Positions 37,856-49,944 of a DNA stretch of 64,000 bases are shown here, in pieces. The stretch comes from Progne subis subis (Eukaryota; Chordata; Aves; Passeriformes; Hirundinidae), in contig JAKJHU010000057.1 of NCBI GenBank assembly GCA_022316685.1, positions 124,001 to 188,000 on the forward strand. The letters run 5' to 3'. The notes beneath the pieces were generated by a model. It was not told where the DNA came from. It worked only from the letters and a program-made list of their open reading frames with translations, and ran no database searches. The translations under genes and the position numbers were made by a program. Numbering within the stretch: the first letter of the stretch is position 1; each line of letters opens with the position of its first letter.

Positions 37856-38390
37856 TCCCAAACCCCAGCTGAGGCCCTGAGCTGTTCTGCAGGCTCTTCT
37901 TCCTCAGCTCTGCCATGCTTTCTCATGATGCACCCCAGGGCTGCTCTAATGCCATGCAGCTGTGGAACCCTGGATTGAGCTGCTATGAAAGCAGCCAGGC
38001 TGTGAGAAAGACCTGAATGAGGAAGACCTGCAGAAAGCCTTGTTGTGAGGCTTTTGTCCACTGGCTTCCAAGCTGCATTTAAGGTCAGGCTTCTGCCCTT
38101 GGTCCTTGCTGAAGTTACATTTTAGGTGTATCTGTGCCCACCTCTTTACTGTGCCAAGCCCCACCTGGCCTTGCTGACCTGACTTCCTTGATCGACCCCA
38201 GACCAGCCTTGGCTCTGTGGACTTGTCTGGGCTGAGAGGATTTTGGCTGACTCTGGTTACTGTCACTGGACTGGCTCTGTTCCTGTATGGGTGGTGCGTC
38301 CCTGTCCCTGCCTTGCTGTTACCATCAGCTGTAGAACAGGAGAGGAATGAGGCCCGTGAGGCCTCAAGAGACCATGGTGACTTTCAGTTT
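37856..38390. other. GC-richer segment of unknown nature
   Basis: About 530 bp of C/T/G-rich DNA with recurring CTGCC/CTTGCTGACC/CCTTGG-type words, next to the ancient CR1. Overlapping frames are open in both directions (for example 37846-38061 and 37946-38266 on the minus strand), as expected from composition. It could be an unrecognised repeat or an old insertion. Confidence 0.35.
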
Positions 38391-40199
38391 CCAGTTACTC
38401 AATATCACCTTTTTTTTTGGTTTAGTTCATTCAATGTGACCGTGTAGCTTTGTAGGGGGGTTTATCGCCAGAACTTGCCTTTTCATCAGAAAAACTAACA
38501 CCATGCTTGTCTGACAAGACTTAACTTCCCTGAAAATGTGCCAAGATGAATGTTCTGCTGCCGTCATTTAATTATGTACTGATTGTCTCCAACGTTAAGC
38601 TTCCAAGACTGGGATGATGCCTCTTTTCGTCTTAATAAGTTGAATGCCTATTAGTCATCATGCTGACCATTTAAAACATTAGCATTACTTTAGCTTCTTA
38701 TATAGTCCTTTCAGAGTCTTCCAGCTTTTAAAAGAAAGTCAGTGTATGTGGATCAGAGTGTTCCCTGGCAAGATGCTTTCATACCCGAGTAGAAGTTGGC
38801 CAGCACCATTTATTTGCTGCTGGGTAATATTTCTCTACTGGCTGATGAAACAAGAAGAGGCTCTGCAGTCACTTCAGGATCTACGAGCACTCCCACACAC
38901 AGAAGTGCTGGCACAAACATGAAGTAAATGCAGTCATCAGAAGGACTTTAAAAGGAGTTAAAATATTTGCAGAAGGATCAAAAGATCAGATTTTGCATTA
39001 TTCTCCTCTGTAATGGAGACAGAAGGGTAGCCCTGGCTCTAAGTCCTCCCAGTATTATTATATTAAATACTGTCTGCCCTGAACTTGTTAAATTTATGCC
39101 TTACTTTACTATCCCAGCGTAAGCCCCATCTAGAATTCCAATTGAGTCCATAGTCGCCAGACCCCTTCACGAAGAGGCTGGAAGCTTCAGCCCTGCTCTG
39201 GTCCAGGTGGGAGCTCCCAGCTGCGAGGAGCTGCCTCCCCACTGCTCGGCAGGCACAAAGCACCCTCAGTGCTCCTGATGGCTCCTGACCCTGTTCTGAA
39301 AAGCACTTCAGTTCTCAGTGACAGGGCAGGAAATGCTGCAGCTTTGGGTCCTGCAGAGACATTTTCGCTCATATTCTAGGGCAAAAACTGGACAACGGAC
39401 CCAACAGTTTTGTTTTGGTTTTTTGTTTGTTTTGTTTTTTATAAAAGAAAGCACAGTAAAACTAGCCCCAGAGTGAGCAATTATTGGTGAAATAATTTGC
39501 TTTGGAAGTTAAAAGATATGAGGAAGTGGTCAAAATAATCCAGATGACTCTAACAAAGAATAAGCATGAGAAATAATTAAAGTCACCAATAAGCCAATAT
39601 AGGAAAAATATTTTATGTTCTTTTCCCTTTACTTTGTTTTACTTGGAAAACTTTCTGAGTTGAATATATTGAGAGGTTTCATAATATGATAGATAAAAAT
39701 GTAGTCATGAACCGCTTGCTGTTATTAAAGTACACTGTTAAAAACTCAAGGTATCCTTTTCCAATCCATAACCAAAATTTCACATCTCTGTAGCTTCATC
39801 TCTTGAGCTTCACGCAACATTTTTCCTAAGTGGAACTTTACTATTAATTTATTAGACTGTGCCAGCGATAAAAGCGAAGGCAAGGAGAAACAAAATAATG
39901 TTCCTAATAACTCATTTCTGAGAACAAGATCCTCCCAGCCTGCTGTAGTAAAGACACTCATATGGTAGAGGTTTGTGCTTCTTCTAGGATACAGCACTTG
40001 CTGTGTCTGGGTTCGATCAGAGTGCTGTTAGTGCTGTTGCAGTCAATGGGAGTTTTGTGCTAAAATGTGTCTCGTATGCTGTCACATGGGCAAATGTCCA
40101 CCTCAGGCTACAACAGAAACAAAATCACCACATTTGTTTTCACTTCTGACCTGCTGAAAGTAGGATTATATTACTTGTATATTTCATTCTGATTCTCTT

Positions 40200-40243
40200 T
40201 CTCTCTCTCTCTCTCTCTCTCGCTTTTTTTTTTTTTTTTTTTT
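40200..40243 (+). repeat. (CT)n followed by poly-T (20 nt)
   Basis: About eleven CT units (40200-40221), then CGC and 20 T residues (40224-40243). Almost entirely pyrimidine on the + strand. Confidence 0.9.
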
Positions 40244-40824
40244 AACTCTGATTTAAACAAAGATACCACTGTGGTATAATCTGATACCAAGTATTGTGCG
40301 AGAGGCTGGACAAGTCAATTACAACTGAAATTGCAGACTTCCTTTACTGTTGCCTTGCTTTTAACTCAATGTTTTTCTTCATAGGCAATCAACATGTAAT
40401 TTCCTTTTTTCAGCTCATACTTTTGTGTCTCACGAACACCAGCAGTGGCACTGTTCACTCTGAATTCCCAGACTTTTCTCACATTGGGCCATTTCCTTCA
40501 TATTATTTAACTCCATCTTTCCCCTGCACAGATATATTACAGGGTAAAAGTGAACACAGCTTCTAACAAGTTGTCAAATGAGTGCAGCAACATCTGAGCC
40601 AATGCTGAGACACTAAACACTGACTGAGTCAATTTTCCACTATACATAATGCAATTATTAGTATTTTGCTGAGGTAACTCAAGAGGCAGAAACACTCTTC
40701 CAGTGACTGGTTAAAACTGATTTTTGCTTGTGACCAGCATGAATGCTGACCTTTGGCTTCCTGACTGATCTTTGCATCTCCTAGAAAGTTCATGGAAAGG
40801 TCACAGAGCGGCACCAACTTCCTC

Positions 40825-40852
40825 CGTGTGTGCATGTGCGTGTGTGTGCGTG
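40825..40852. repeat. Interrupted (GT)n, alternating purine-pyrimidine
   Basis: Twenty-eight nt of perfect pyrimidine-purine alternation made of GT, GC and CAT units. Such sequence is prone to Z-DNA. Confidence 0.85.
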
Positions 40853-41559
40853 GGGACACCCTCCTGACACTGGCTCCATGCGAGGGCTGGCCTTGCCCAC
40901 TGACAGCTTTGATTTTATGTTTGTGGAAATCTGGACCCACTTATACTAACAGCAATCCAGGCTAAAGGGCACATAATTTTTTATTTACCAAGAACCTTTG
41001 CTTGCTTTTCCCTGGCAATTGCTCCCTATTTAGCTTTAAAGTTTTGTTTCAGTTCAGATACATCCTTAGCTTAAGGAAACGGTGCTACATAGAATATCTT
41101 TTTTTGCAAAAACAAAAGGACTAAAACGTGACTAGAAACAACTAGAAAAGAAACAGCTAACATGGCTATTTCTGAAATACACACATACTGAACAGAATGA
41201 GTTCTTTCCTTAGATTGCTTTGTCATAGGTGCATCAGAAAACTCAAAAAGATTTCTTGTATATCCCTTTAGCAGTTTCCTTCCACTGAAAAGCTCAGTGC
41301 TGCTCGTCACTGCAAAAGAGAGCTACGAATCTCATGAAAGCTGCTTTGCTGACACCATCAGCTGTACAACATCCGCTTCCAAACCAGACCTCCGAAAGTA
41401 GCGCTGTTAGAGGGTTTTAAATCTCTGCTCAGAAACTGTATCTATTTCCAAACAGCAAGAAATTGTGAAAAATGCACTCAAGTCATATTTAGAATGATTG
41501 TGTGTGGGGGATATAACAATACTTTTTGAGACTGTAAGCACTGCGTATATTCATATCTC

Positions 41560-42110
41560 GTGCTATTTATCTTGCAGATATACAGCGCTGGAAGTTGCTG
41601 GCTGCAGGCTGGCAAGCTTGTAGCAGTGAGAAGCAAAGATCTCTCCGTTTGTCACTGGCCGTATATCACTGCAGCTGTGCCCTTTGATTACACAGAGGGC
41701 TCCTCCAGCCATTAATAATAGGAAATACTTTTTGTCTGGTGAATGCATCTCAACGCCATCCTCTAACACCTAGGCATTGCAGTGAGGTAGAAGAGGCAAA
41801 TTAAGGATGGAGCTTGTTCATTTTACATTTACACTAGATGTGTAAACAAGGATAACCTTTGTTTTCCTCAGAAAAGAAAATGTGCCATTCTTTTTCCTAC
41901 CACCACAGTGAGTGATTTTTTTTACAGAAACAATATGCACTGCCAATTACAACTTGCTGAGGAAGTGACACTAATGAATCACAATAATGCTGCCACAGCA
42001 TCACAGAAAATCCTGTGACGCCAGCCTTCCAGATTAATTGCATCACATATAATAGCCAAGCCACATCTGCTAACCAGGTGTATCAGTGTAAAAGATTTTC
42101 CCAAAAAAGC
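41560..42110. promoter_or_regulatory. Candidate conserved noncoding element
   Basis: Unique sequence with clustered developmental-type motifs: CCTTTGAT (TCF/LEF-like) at 41681-41688, CCATTAATAATA near 41709, AACAATA-type SOX-like words near 41929, CAATAATG near 41981 and AGATTAATTGCAT near 42031. No microsatellites and no persistent ORF. The call rests on texture and motifs only. Confidence 0.28.
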
Positions 42111-43450
42111 AGAGCTTAGAGGAAATCAATAGATAGGGGAATGAAGTCCTGGGTATGAATACTGCGTTGCCAAAACTGGATAGCTCTCTGAAATTGTCAC
42201 AAATAATTGATGCTAAGATTGGAAAATTCTAAACTGGTGTAAATCGTTTAGCACCAGAGAGCACTACAAGAGGCATTCCATGCTTGACCTGCAAAATGAA
42301 TCAAAATTAATGCCAAGCTCATGTGGCATGCTGTTGCTCTTACCTATTGCAGCACAGTGTATCTGAGCTGCTCCAGAGAGGTGTTTGCAGTGCGTGGAGC
42401 ATGGAATCTCTCTGCGTCTGGCCTACACTGATCATCTTCCACACCATCTTTGACACGATAGGAGAAAGCTATAGACCATTTGTCTTAACACTGCTTTTAG
42501 TTGTACGTTGAAACCTTGCTCTCACCCATCCCAATTTTTATTTAAGATTAGGCCTTTTGAGTAGTGAAAAAACCCAACAAGAAACTACGAGACCCTTCAA
42601 AACAAACCCTCTTCTTGCTAGCCGTTATTTTACCTCTGCTCTTCAATTGCAAGAGGTAGCCACCCCATCACTCAGGCCATGAATGGATTTGCACTGGAGG
42701 AAAGGGCTCCACAAAATGCAGCTGTTTTGGAGGTATTCCAGATGTCACACAGAAAGGTATCATTCCCATCTCTCCATTTTTCCCAGAAGAGTGCCCTCTG
42801 TTTATATTTTGGTAGAACCCACAGTTGCTTCTTTGATGGTCCTGTGACTATGATATGTTCCTCTTCAATCTGTGCTGACAACTTATTTAGGTCACGGAGT
42901 CAGAGTTTAATTTCCTTGGGTTAGATTTATTCCCTCGACTGCAAAGAAATAAGAAAGAGCGTGCTTGTTGCTGAGTCAAACACTGAGCTGAGTCTCCAAG
43001 GTGGAGTCTTTGGCCAGCATGCTGTGCCTCTTTTTTCAGCCTCAGTTACTGGCTTCATGATACGAGAATTTGGAAGCTGAGGCCGTTGCAGGATGCTCCC
43101 CAGCCTCAGCTGCAGGCCTGCATGAGCACTGCCCACCTTGCTCCATGGGTGCCTCTCTTTACGGAGTGCTTTCTCAGGTGGACAGGCATCATTCTGGGAA
43201 TCACAGAAAAGCCTTGGCAAGAGCACTCACCCTGAGTTATGTGACTGACATAACACCTAAAAAATATAAAAAGGATTTTATTTATATATAGTGCTGTTCT
43301 TCAACAGACATATAACAACTGAAAGCTACCATCTATCCATATGAGTGCCCAAATAAGAATTAATTATATATGACAGGCTAAATTTCACTAAGAGAACAAA
43401 CATATCAGTCAGTTTAATATTTTCTAAAAATCTGAAAGACTATAGCAAAC

Positions 43451-43465
43451 TTTTTTTTTTTTTTT
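43451..43465 (+). repeat. poly-T tract (15 nt)
   Basis: Homopolymer of T followed by AAATTATTTTTATAA. Confidence 0.85.
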
Positions 43466-44436
43466 AAATTATTTTTATAAACTACTTGTCCCAAATACAG
43501 TTGTTATGTTGGTCACTGAATTTAAATGATGAATTTCCTTTTTTAAGTCAAAGAGGAAAACATCACTAAGTTTCTTATCAGGAGATCGTGATAGACTTTT
43601 CAAAAATGCACAGCATCTTGAAAGTTTGGTTTCATATCACCATTTATATTCCTGAGAAATAGACATGTCTCACATTCTATAGCAGTGTTTTGTGACATTT
43701 GGATTTACAATGTTCAAGTTTAAGTCTCTAGCCCTTTGCAGTCTGTCAAAAACAGCTTCTCTGTCCATTTATTTTTGTCTTCTGTGCTCTGTCTGAATAT
43801 CTTTTGTAAATTTATACTTGACAACCCTCGTATTTCAGCAGCTGGCTTTGTTTCACAATCTACCTTGCTTGCTCTGTTGCATTAGCTGAAACAACAAATT
43901 TAATCCATGATGTCAACAGTAAATTATAGTGGAGATATAATATATGCCTGACATCACTAAGGTCAAGGCCATGGTGAAAATGTTGCAAATAGATCCAAAG
44001 GGTCTCCTCATTGCGGTAGGTGCTTGCTGCACATTTAATATTACGAGAAACAGATTAGTGCCGCACACTGCATTATGTTAGCCTTTTAGTTACAGCCCGC
44101 ATAAAACCCCAGCTAATGTAAGAGTGCTCCCTCAGCATATGAAAAAGATATTCCAGAGAAGTTTGCTATGTCATTATATTTCATATTTTCTAACTGATAA
44201 ATAATTAAAACAAGAATTACTTTACTGAAAAGATTCATTTAGAGCACACATTTTCCATTACTCTAACTGTTTGAAGGGGTTGGGGGAAACATTTATTGCA
44301 TACCTTACCTAAACTACCTTGCCATTAAACTATCTAAATTACCTCAGTGAATTCTGAGCACAGAAGTGGTTGATGAATTGCTTTTTGCATAAATGCACTT
44401 TCCCTTTGCTAGAACCTAATTTTGTGTATAAACATA

Positions 44437-44465
44437 TACACACACACGCACACACACACACACAC
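44437..44465. repeat. (AC)n microsatellite
   Basis: AC repeat with one G-containing interruption, about 14 units. Confidence 0.9.
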
Positions 44466-47400
44466 GATAAAGCAACTACTGAACTCTCTCAAGAAGAAAA
44501 TGGAAGCCTGGAAGTTTCTCTGTGCAATGAAGTTTTTCTAAATGTTGCTTGTATTACAAGCATCCTTGGACTCTCTGAGGACCAGCCAAAAATGGGCTGT
44601 TCTACAGAGGCAAAAGAGCAGTTAATGAATCATTTTCTCCTGTGTGAAAGTGCTCATTGCTGTTAATTTGTCCATTTTTTTTTTAACAGCCAGAGATTTC
44701 TTAAAGTAAAAATCAACTTTCAGCTTAAAAGTCCATTTAATGTCCAAGGGGGAAAAAATTGTGCCATGTGAACCATAAACAAATTCAGTGCATGGCATAG
44801 TATGGAGATTTCCATTCCATCGAGCTCTATTATTTGTTTTATCTGGCATAAAAAGCATCAACAACCCAAGGACTTTCAATCTGCAATTTATCCCTTGTAC
44901 TTGGCTCTAAAGAATTTTCATTCCCAAACAAAAGGGAGGGCCAAATTTACAAAGCTGCAGCACATACCAGAGCACAGCTACGGCACTTGGCTTTCCCCAT
45001 GCCCTGGCTAGACGTATGGGATTTAATAGTTTCCTCCTCAGAAGAGTGAGTTACTTTTTGTTCTGGTTTTGTTCTGATGCTGAATGGAGGAAGGCTTATG
45101 TGGGTGGTAACTTTTGGCTTCCATTTCAGCTCAGTTTTAAGAATGTGAGTAACCCCATGAGCTACAGAAACATGCTGGGGAAAATAATTCAGTCAAGATC
45201 TTTACATACAAATCCATATTTTTTGAAAATAACCACCGCTGCAGGGGCTTTGTCTTCATGTGCTTTTGTCTTTTTCCTTTACTCCTTCATTCAAATCTAT
45301 GCCAGACTAGGGTGACCAACAGTAATTATCATTTATCTTGTGACTGCATTTCATCTTCTACATGCAATGGTTGATGGGTTTGGGTCAGTTCTTGTGGGCC
45401 AAGAGTCAACACCACCTTTGGCCCCTTGTAGTATCTGTTGGTCAAAGCAGCAAGGAAATGGAATGACCGATCACATAATAACCCTTCCCTGAGGTTGTCT
45501 GGCAAGCTTAAGTGAGGCAGGATGACCCAATGGAATTACTGAATCTTATGCTTCTGATCTCTGGGCTGGTCCTTTTGGAAGAGCAGTTTTCATTATTGAT
45601 AATTTGGTGGTAAACTGCCATGAAGGTAATTGCTTTAAGGATATAAGTACTAATGAAAACTCCAAATCCTGTGATAGTCTCTTGTATACAAACAACAAAA
45701 AAATAGAAAATAGGAAATAGAACCAGTGACTCAGTATGGCCTGCTTTAATGACTATTTAATCTCTCCCATAAAATAAGTTTAAATAGCATTGCTACATGC
45801 TGATGCTCTTAGCACTTGCTTTGGTGCATGATATACAGCCAGTGTCTGCTCCAAGAATCAACAAATGTGCATTATTCCATTAGCAGTTTTCTGTTTTCTA
45901 CAAAGCTTTACAATTTATTAGTTATTTATGTTAATGTACTAGTGCCTTATTTTACATATTTATATCTTCTTTCCTCTGCCATGAAAAGGAATGAAAAGTT
46001 TAGGTATTGCAGATCAGTTCATCTTACATAACATTTACAAAATGTTGTTTATAAAAACAATTTCATACATAGTCCTTTCTATGTTTGGGACTGCTGTTAT
46101 AACTTATGTGAAACACTTACTGACATCAAAACAAGACTGAGGTTTTTCTAATACTCTGCTTCTTCTTTCCTTCTGCTTTTCAGAAAGGAGGAGAAACTCA
46201 AGCTGTATGAACAGAGATGTCATGTTTTTCCCAGTAAAATTTGGGAGAAGTGTAGGACAAGGAAGAGCAACAAAAGGCTGCAAATAAGAAAGTTTCAGCA
46301 GGAGGAAGAACTGATAGGGCAGAGTGTAGTGGAGCTCCAGAGGGTTTCTAAAAGCATGTCTATTCAGTGAAAATATAGCCAATATCACTGGCTACCCAGG
46401 AACTTATTCCTGTGCCTGTGTTTTGCAGCAGGGGCAACTTGGGCACAAATCAGTTACTTCTGGCTGATTGTCTTTCCTTGATCTCCATGGCACATGGTCT
46501 TTACAGCACTCACCAACCCTGAACATTGTCAGCATCATGGCTGCAGAACAGACTTCCTAAATTCCTCTTCTGAAGATGTGTCCATTACAGTCAGCATCTC
46601 AGTTCTGCCTGTATAAGTGATTCAGCACAATGGTGTCACTCTGGGCTAAGTGCAAGCAAAAGCTCTGGGTTTGTGTGATGCTTTTAGTTTTGGCTGCTGA
46701 CTGTATGAGGTCAATACTGGAGCATCTCTATCCAGCACTGCACAAATTTAAAAGCACGTGTGTGGGGTGATAAGAGTTTCATAATTCAGGATGCAAATTA
46801 TTTGTTGATTCCTCATGTGTGACTTCAATTTGTATTTTTTGCAATGCTTATGTCCTCTAATCACATATTATCAATGCTTATGGGCAAATTCTACTCATTC
46901 AACTCAATGACCTACACTACTACATCAACTCAGCAAAGGCTCAAGTTCATTAGCATCTGATGTCTCCTCAGTGGCCTGTGTGAAGTGAGTTGCTTGTTGA
47001 TGCAGTTCCTAGATATTTTTGTGCTGTATCTTCAGATGTTTTTAGTTGCACATCTGCTGTGCTAGTGAATACGTCCCTGAATACAATGACAGTGAAAGAA
47101 TATTTTATTAAAAATGTTAATACACTGTTTCAGACACAGATCTACTTTATCTCTACAGCAGTTTCAAAACCTTTTGATTAGCTGAAAACCACATCTGACT
47201 TCCATTTTGGTGTCCTCACAATGTGACTCAGCTTAAGCCACATTGGTTCCTAAATCCCTGTGTAAAACAATTAAGGATGTTCTGTGTTTGAGAATCCCTT
47301 ATTGACTAAAGACTGCATCCACACTGACAACTCACTTTGCACAGCCCTCCTAACAGACGTGAGAGGCAAACGGCTCTCAGCTCTGCTGAGGTGACATCAA

Positions 47401-47660
47401 TTCATCTCAGTGACAGAGACCTGGGCTTAGTTTCCAACATCCCAAACACTCCCAGTCACAGAAAGCACCTGTGAACCACATTTAAGTTTTCCCACAAATT
47501 TTCATTAACTAGCCTTTTCAGAGATTTCATTCTTGAAAATTCTGAAAGCATTTCTAAGTTGTAGAGAAATCCTTTTCTTCCCAGGAATATTTCCAAGGCT
47601 CTGGATTATTTAGGGTTCAGTTCTGTTGCATGTAAGAATTTAAAGGTAAATTTATCGAAA

Positions 47661-47690
47661 TAAAAAACAAACAAACAAACAAAAAACCCA
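47661..47690. repeat. (AAAC)n tract
   Basis: AAAC units flanked by A runs. Confidence 0.85.
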
Positions 47691-49882
47691 ACAGAAAAAA
47701 ACTGATAGAGCTTGTAAATGACCGCTAAGCTTCAGCTAACATCAAGTTGTCAGTTTGCCTTTTATATTTTCTGCACGGTCAAAAGGGAAAAATTTGATCC
47801 CAAACCCAATAGTTTTAAATGACCAATCTTATTCTACCTATCAATGAAAAAAAGAAAAAAAAAATAAAAATTACCATTATCTTATAACAGCCATAATGTA
47901 CATGAATATCAGAAGCTTCTCAGGAGTCCTGATGGGATATTGGGAGTGGTCAGGATCTGGCTGATGGAATGACAGGATTTTGTTCGTCTGATATACAAGC
48001 TTAAATTAAAAATGCAGAGCAAAATACTCATCTTTACAGAAGAAAACCAATGCCTGCATTGCTGTAATAATGCTGCTTCTGCCATTTTAGCTAAATAGAA
48101 ACGTGTCTGTCCCTCCTGCCATAGCACCCCCATGCCACTGCACTTGCTGTGGATTCACTCCAAAGGTGTGTTGCAGTGAGAGCAGGTGCAGGAGCAGAGG
48201 ATGAATTTTCAACTGGGAAAGCAGAGTGCACAAGGGTAACGCTTTTAAGGACTTGTATCAGGACCCAGAATGCCAATGGCTTTTCTCTTGCCGAGCCAAG
48301 GCTCAGATTTCTGGTTCCTGAATAAGTGCTACAAATACACAACTGCCCCAATGACACATGCTGCAGCCTCCTCTTAGACCTTCCACTCTCTCCAAAGGAC
48401 AGCCTTCCTCAATTAAAATATAAATAAATCCTTCTATAAAGGGGCAAGAAAAGGAGAATTCTGTTTTCTGCAGAAAATCCAGCTGATTTGAAAATAAATA
48501 CAGGGGAAATATATAGCAAGCAAGAGTAAATGTTACTTTTCTTTGAACCTGTAAAACTTGAAAAAAACAAATAGTCTTAAAATGTGCTCTCTGGTCTTCC
48601 AGCAGCAAGCTTACTCAGAGTTCAGAATGTTGACAGAAATAAATTACAGATCAGATTATAAGGAAAAATATGGGAGCAATTTTTGTCTTGTTTGCAGGAA
48701 TGTATATATTGCTAGGGCTGGAAGAACACTGCTTTGGATTTCTCATATAGCAGGTAACTTCTTTGGGGAAATTAAAAAGCAAATTAAAGTGTTCTTTATG
48801 GCTGCTGAATCACCCTGAAAGCATGTATTAATTATTATGAACATGTTATTCTTACAGATGTATGTGCTACTATCATCAATTATCATTTGCACCACAGCAG
48901 CCCCTTAGGCCATATCTGAGACAGGGAGCTCAGGGTATGTCTGGAGCACCCAGCGGTGGGAATGCCTGCTCCAGCCATCTCAGAGCCTCCTGCAGAGCCT
49001 TCTGAACCCAGCTTCTCCCTCATCTCTCCATGGAAAGGACACTGAAGGGTACGGCTCTGACAGCCCTGAGTATCCCAAAGCTGCCTCAGGGTTCCCAGGT
49101 GCCAGCTCCCAGCATGTACCATCAGCTGCCCCAACCCTGGAAAAACGCATTTGTGACCTGGACCCCTTGTACTGGGAACCACAAAAACCAAGAGCAGTTT
49201 TCCAAGTTCCTGCATCAGTGCTTTACAGCCTTATGTACTAGATACTTGACAGGTAAAGATCAGAGATCTGCCCTCAAGAGTGTCCAAGAGTCCAACAGAA
49301 GGAATAAATAAATTGAACTTCAGAAAAAATCTGTTATTTTTTAAAACTGGCTTAATACTTGGGAAGGTAGCAAAGAAGTTCTGACAAAAAAACCCAGTAA
49401 AAATACTGTTTTGTACTATTTTTTATCTAGACAAAGTGAAATTGAAATTGCAAAATTCACAGCCAAATGCTGAAAGTTTTGATCTAGCTCAGGCATAAAT
49501 GGGTAGATTGTTTTCCCTAACTGGGAACTTTCTGGTTAGATAATTTGTTCATGCTTATTGGTCAAATGGAGACATTTTCGAGGGAAAGTTTCAATGTCTC
49601 CTTTGTCAGGAAGAGTTTCTTAGCTTTGTTCTGCAGTTGAAAACGTGGATAAAAGAGAATAGGCAGACTTGATCCAGCCTAGCAGAAGAGTCACAGACTC
49701 AAAACAGGTGAGACCTGCCTGGGAAGTGGCCAATGCACTCAAACAGTTCATAACATGACCTGCAGAATCAGGGATCACATCTACCATCTGCTTATCCATT
49801 TACTTGTTCCTTTTGATTTTTTTTTTCCTATGGTTTTTCTTTCTCCTTTCTACATCTGCTTTCTAACATTTTACAAAGTTTG

Positions 49883-49944
49883 GTTTTTTTCTTTTTTTTT
49901 CTTTTTTCTTTCACCCCTTCCCCCCCCCCCCCCCCCCCCCCCCC
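49883..49944 (+). repeat. T-rich tract plus 25-nt C homopolymer
   Basis: T-rich DNA with C interruptions from about 49883, then an uninterrupted run of 25 C residues (49920-49944). Long C/G homopolymers are rare in vertebrate DNA. The complementary strand is a continuous G run able to form quadruplexes. Confidence 0.95.

Larger units (their letters stand above)
38391..41559. other. AT-rich noncoding block
   Basis: No gene recognised. Contains a CT repeat plus poly-T (40200-40243), a GT-rich Z-DNA-prone tract (40825-40852) and, near 40040, a short GTCAATGGGAGTTTT-like word common in old amniote repeats. Confidence 0.5.
42111..49882. other. AT-rich noncoding block
   Basis: No gene recognised. 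Contains T15 (43451-43465), AC repeat (44437-44465), AAAC repeat (47661-47690) and a GC-richer part near 48890-49200 with short frames on both strands. The interval 43880-44200 may be a regulatory element. Confidence 0.5.

Noticed and set aside
40008..40030. GGGTTCGATC, resembling a tRNA T-loop (B box).
   Set aside because: No A box, acceptor stem or cloverleaf can be formed around it.
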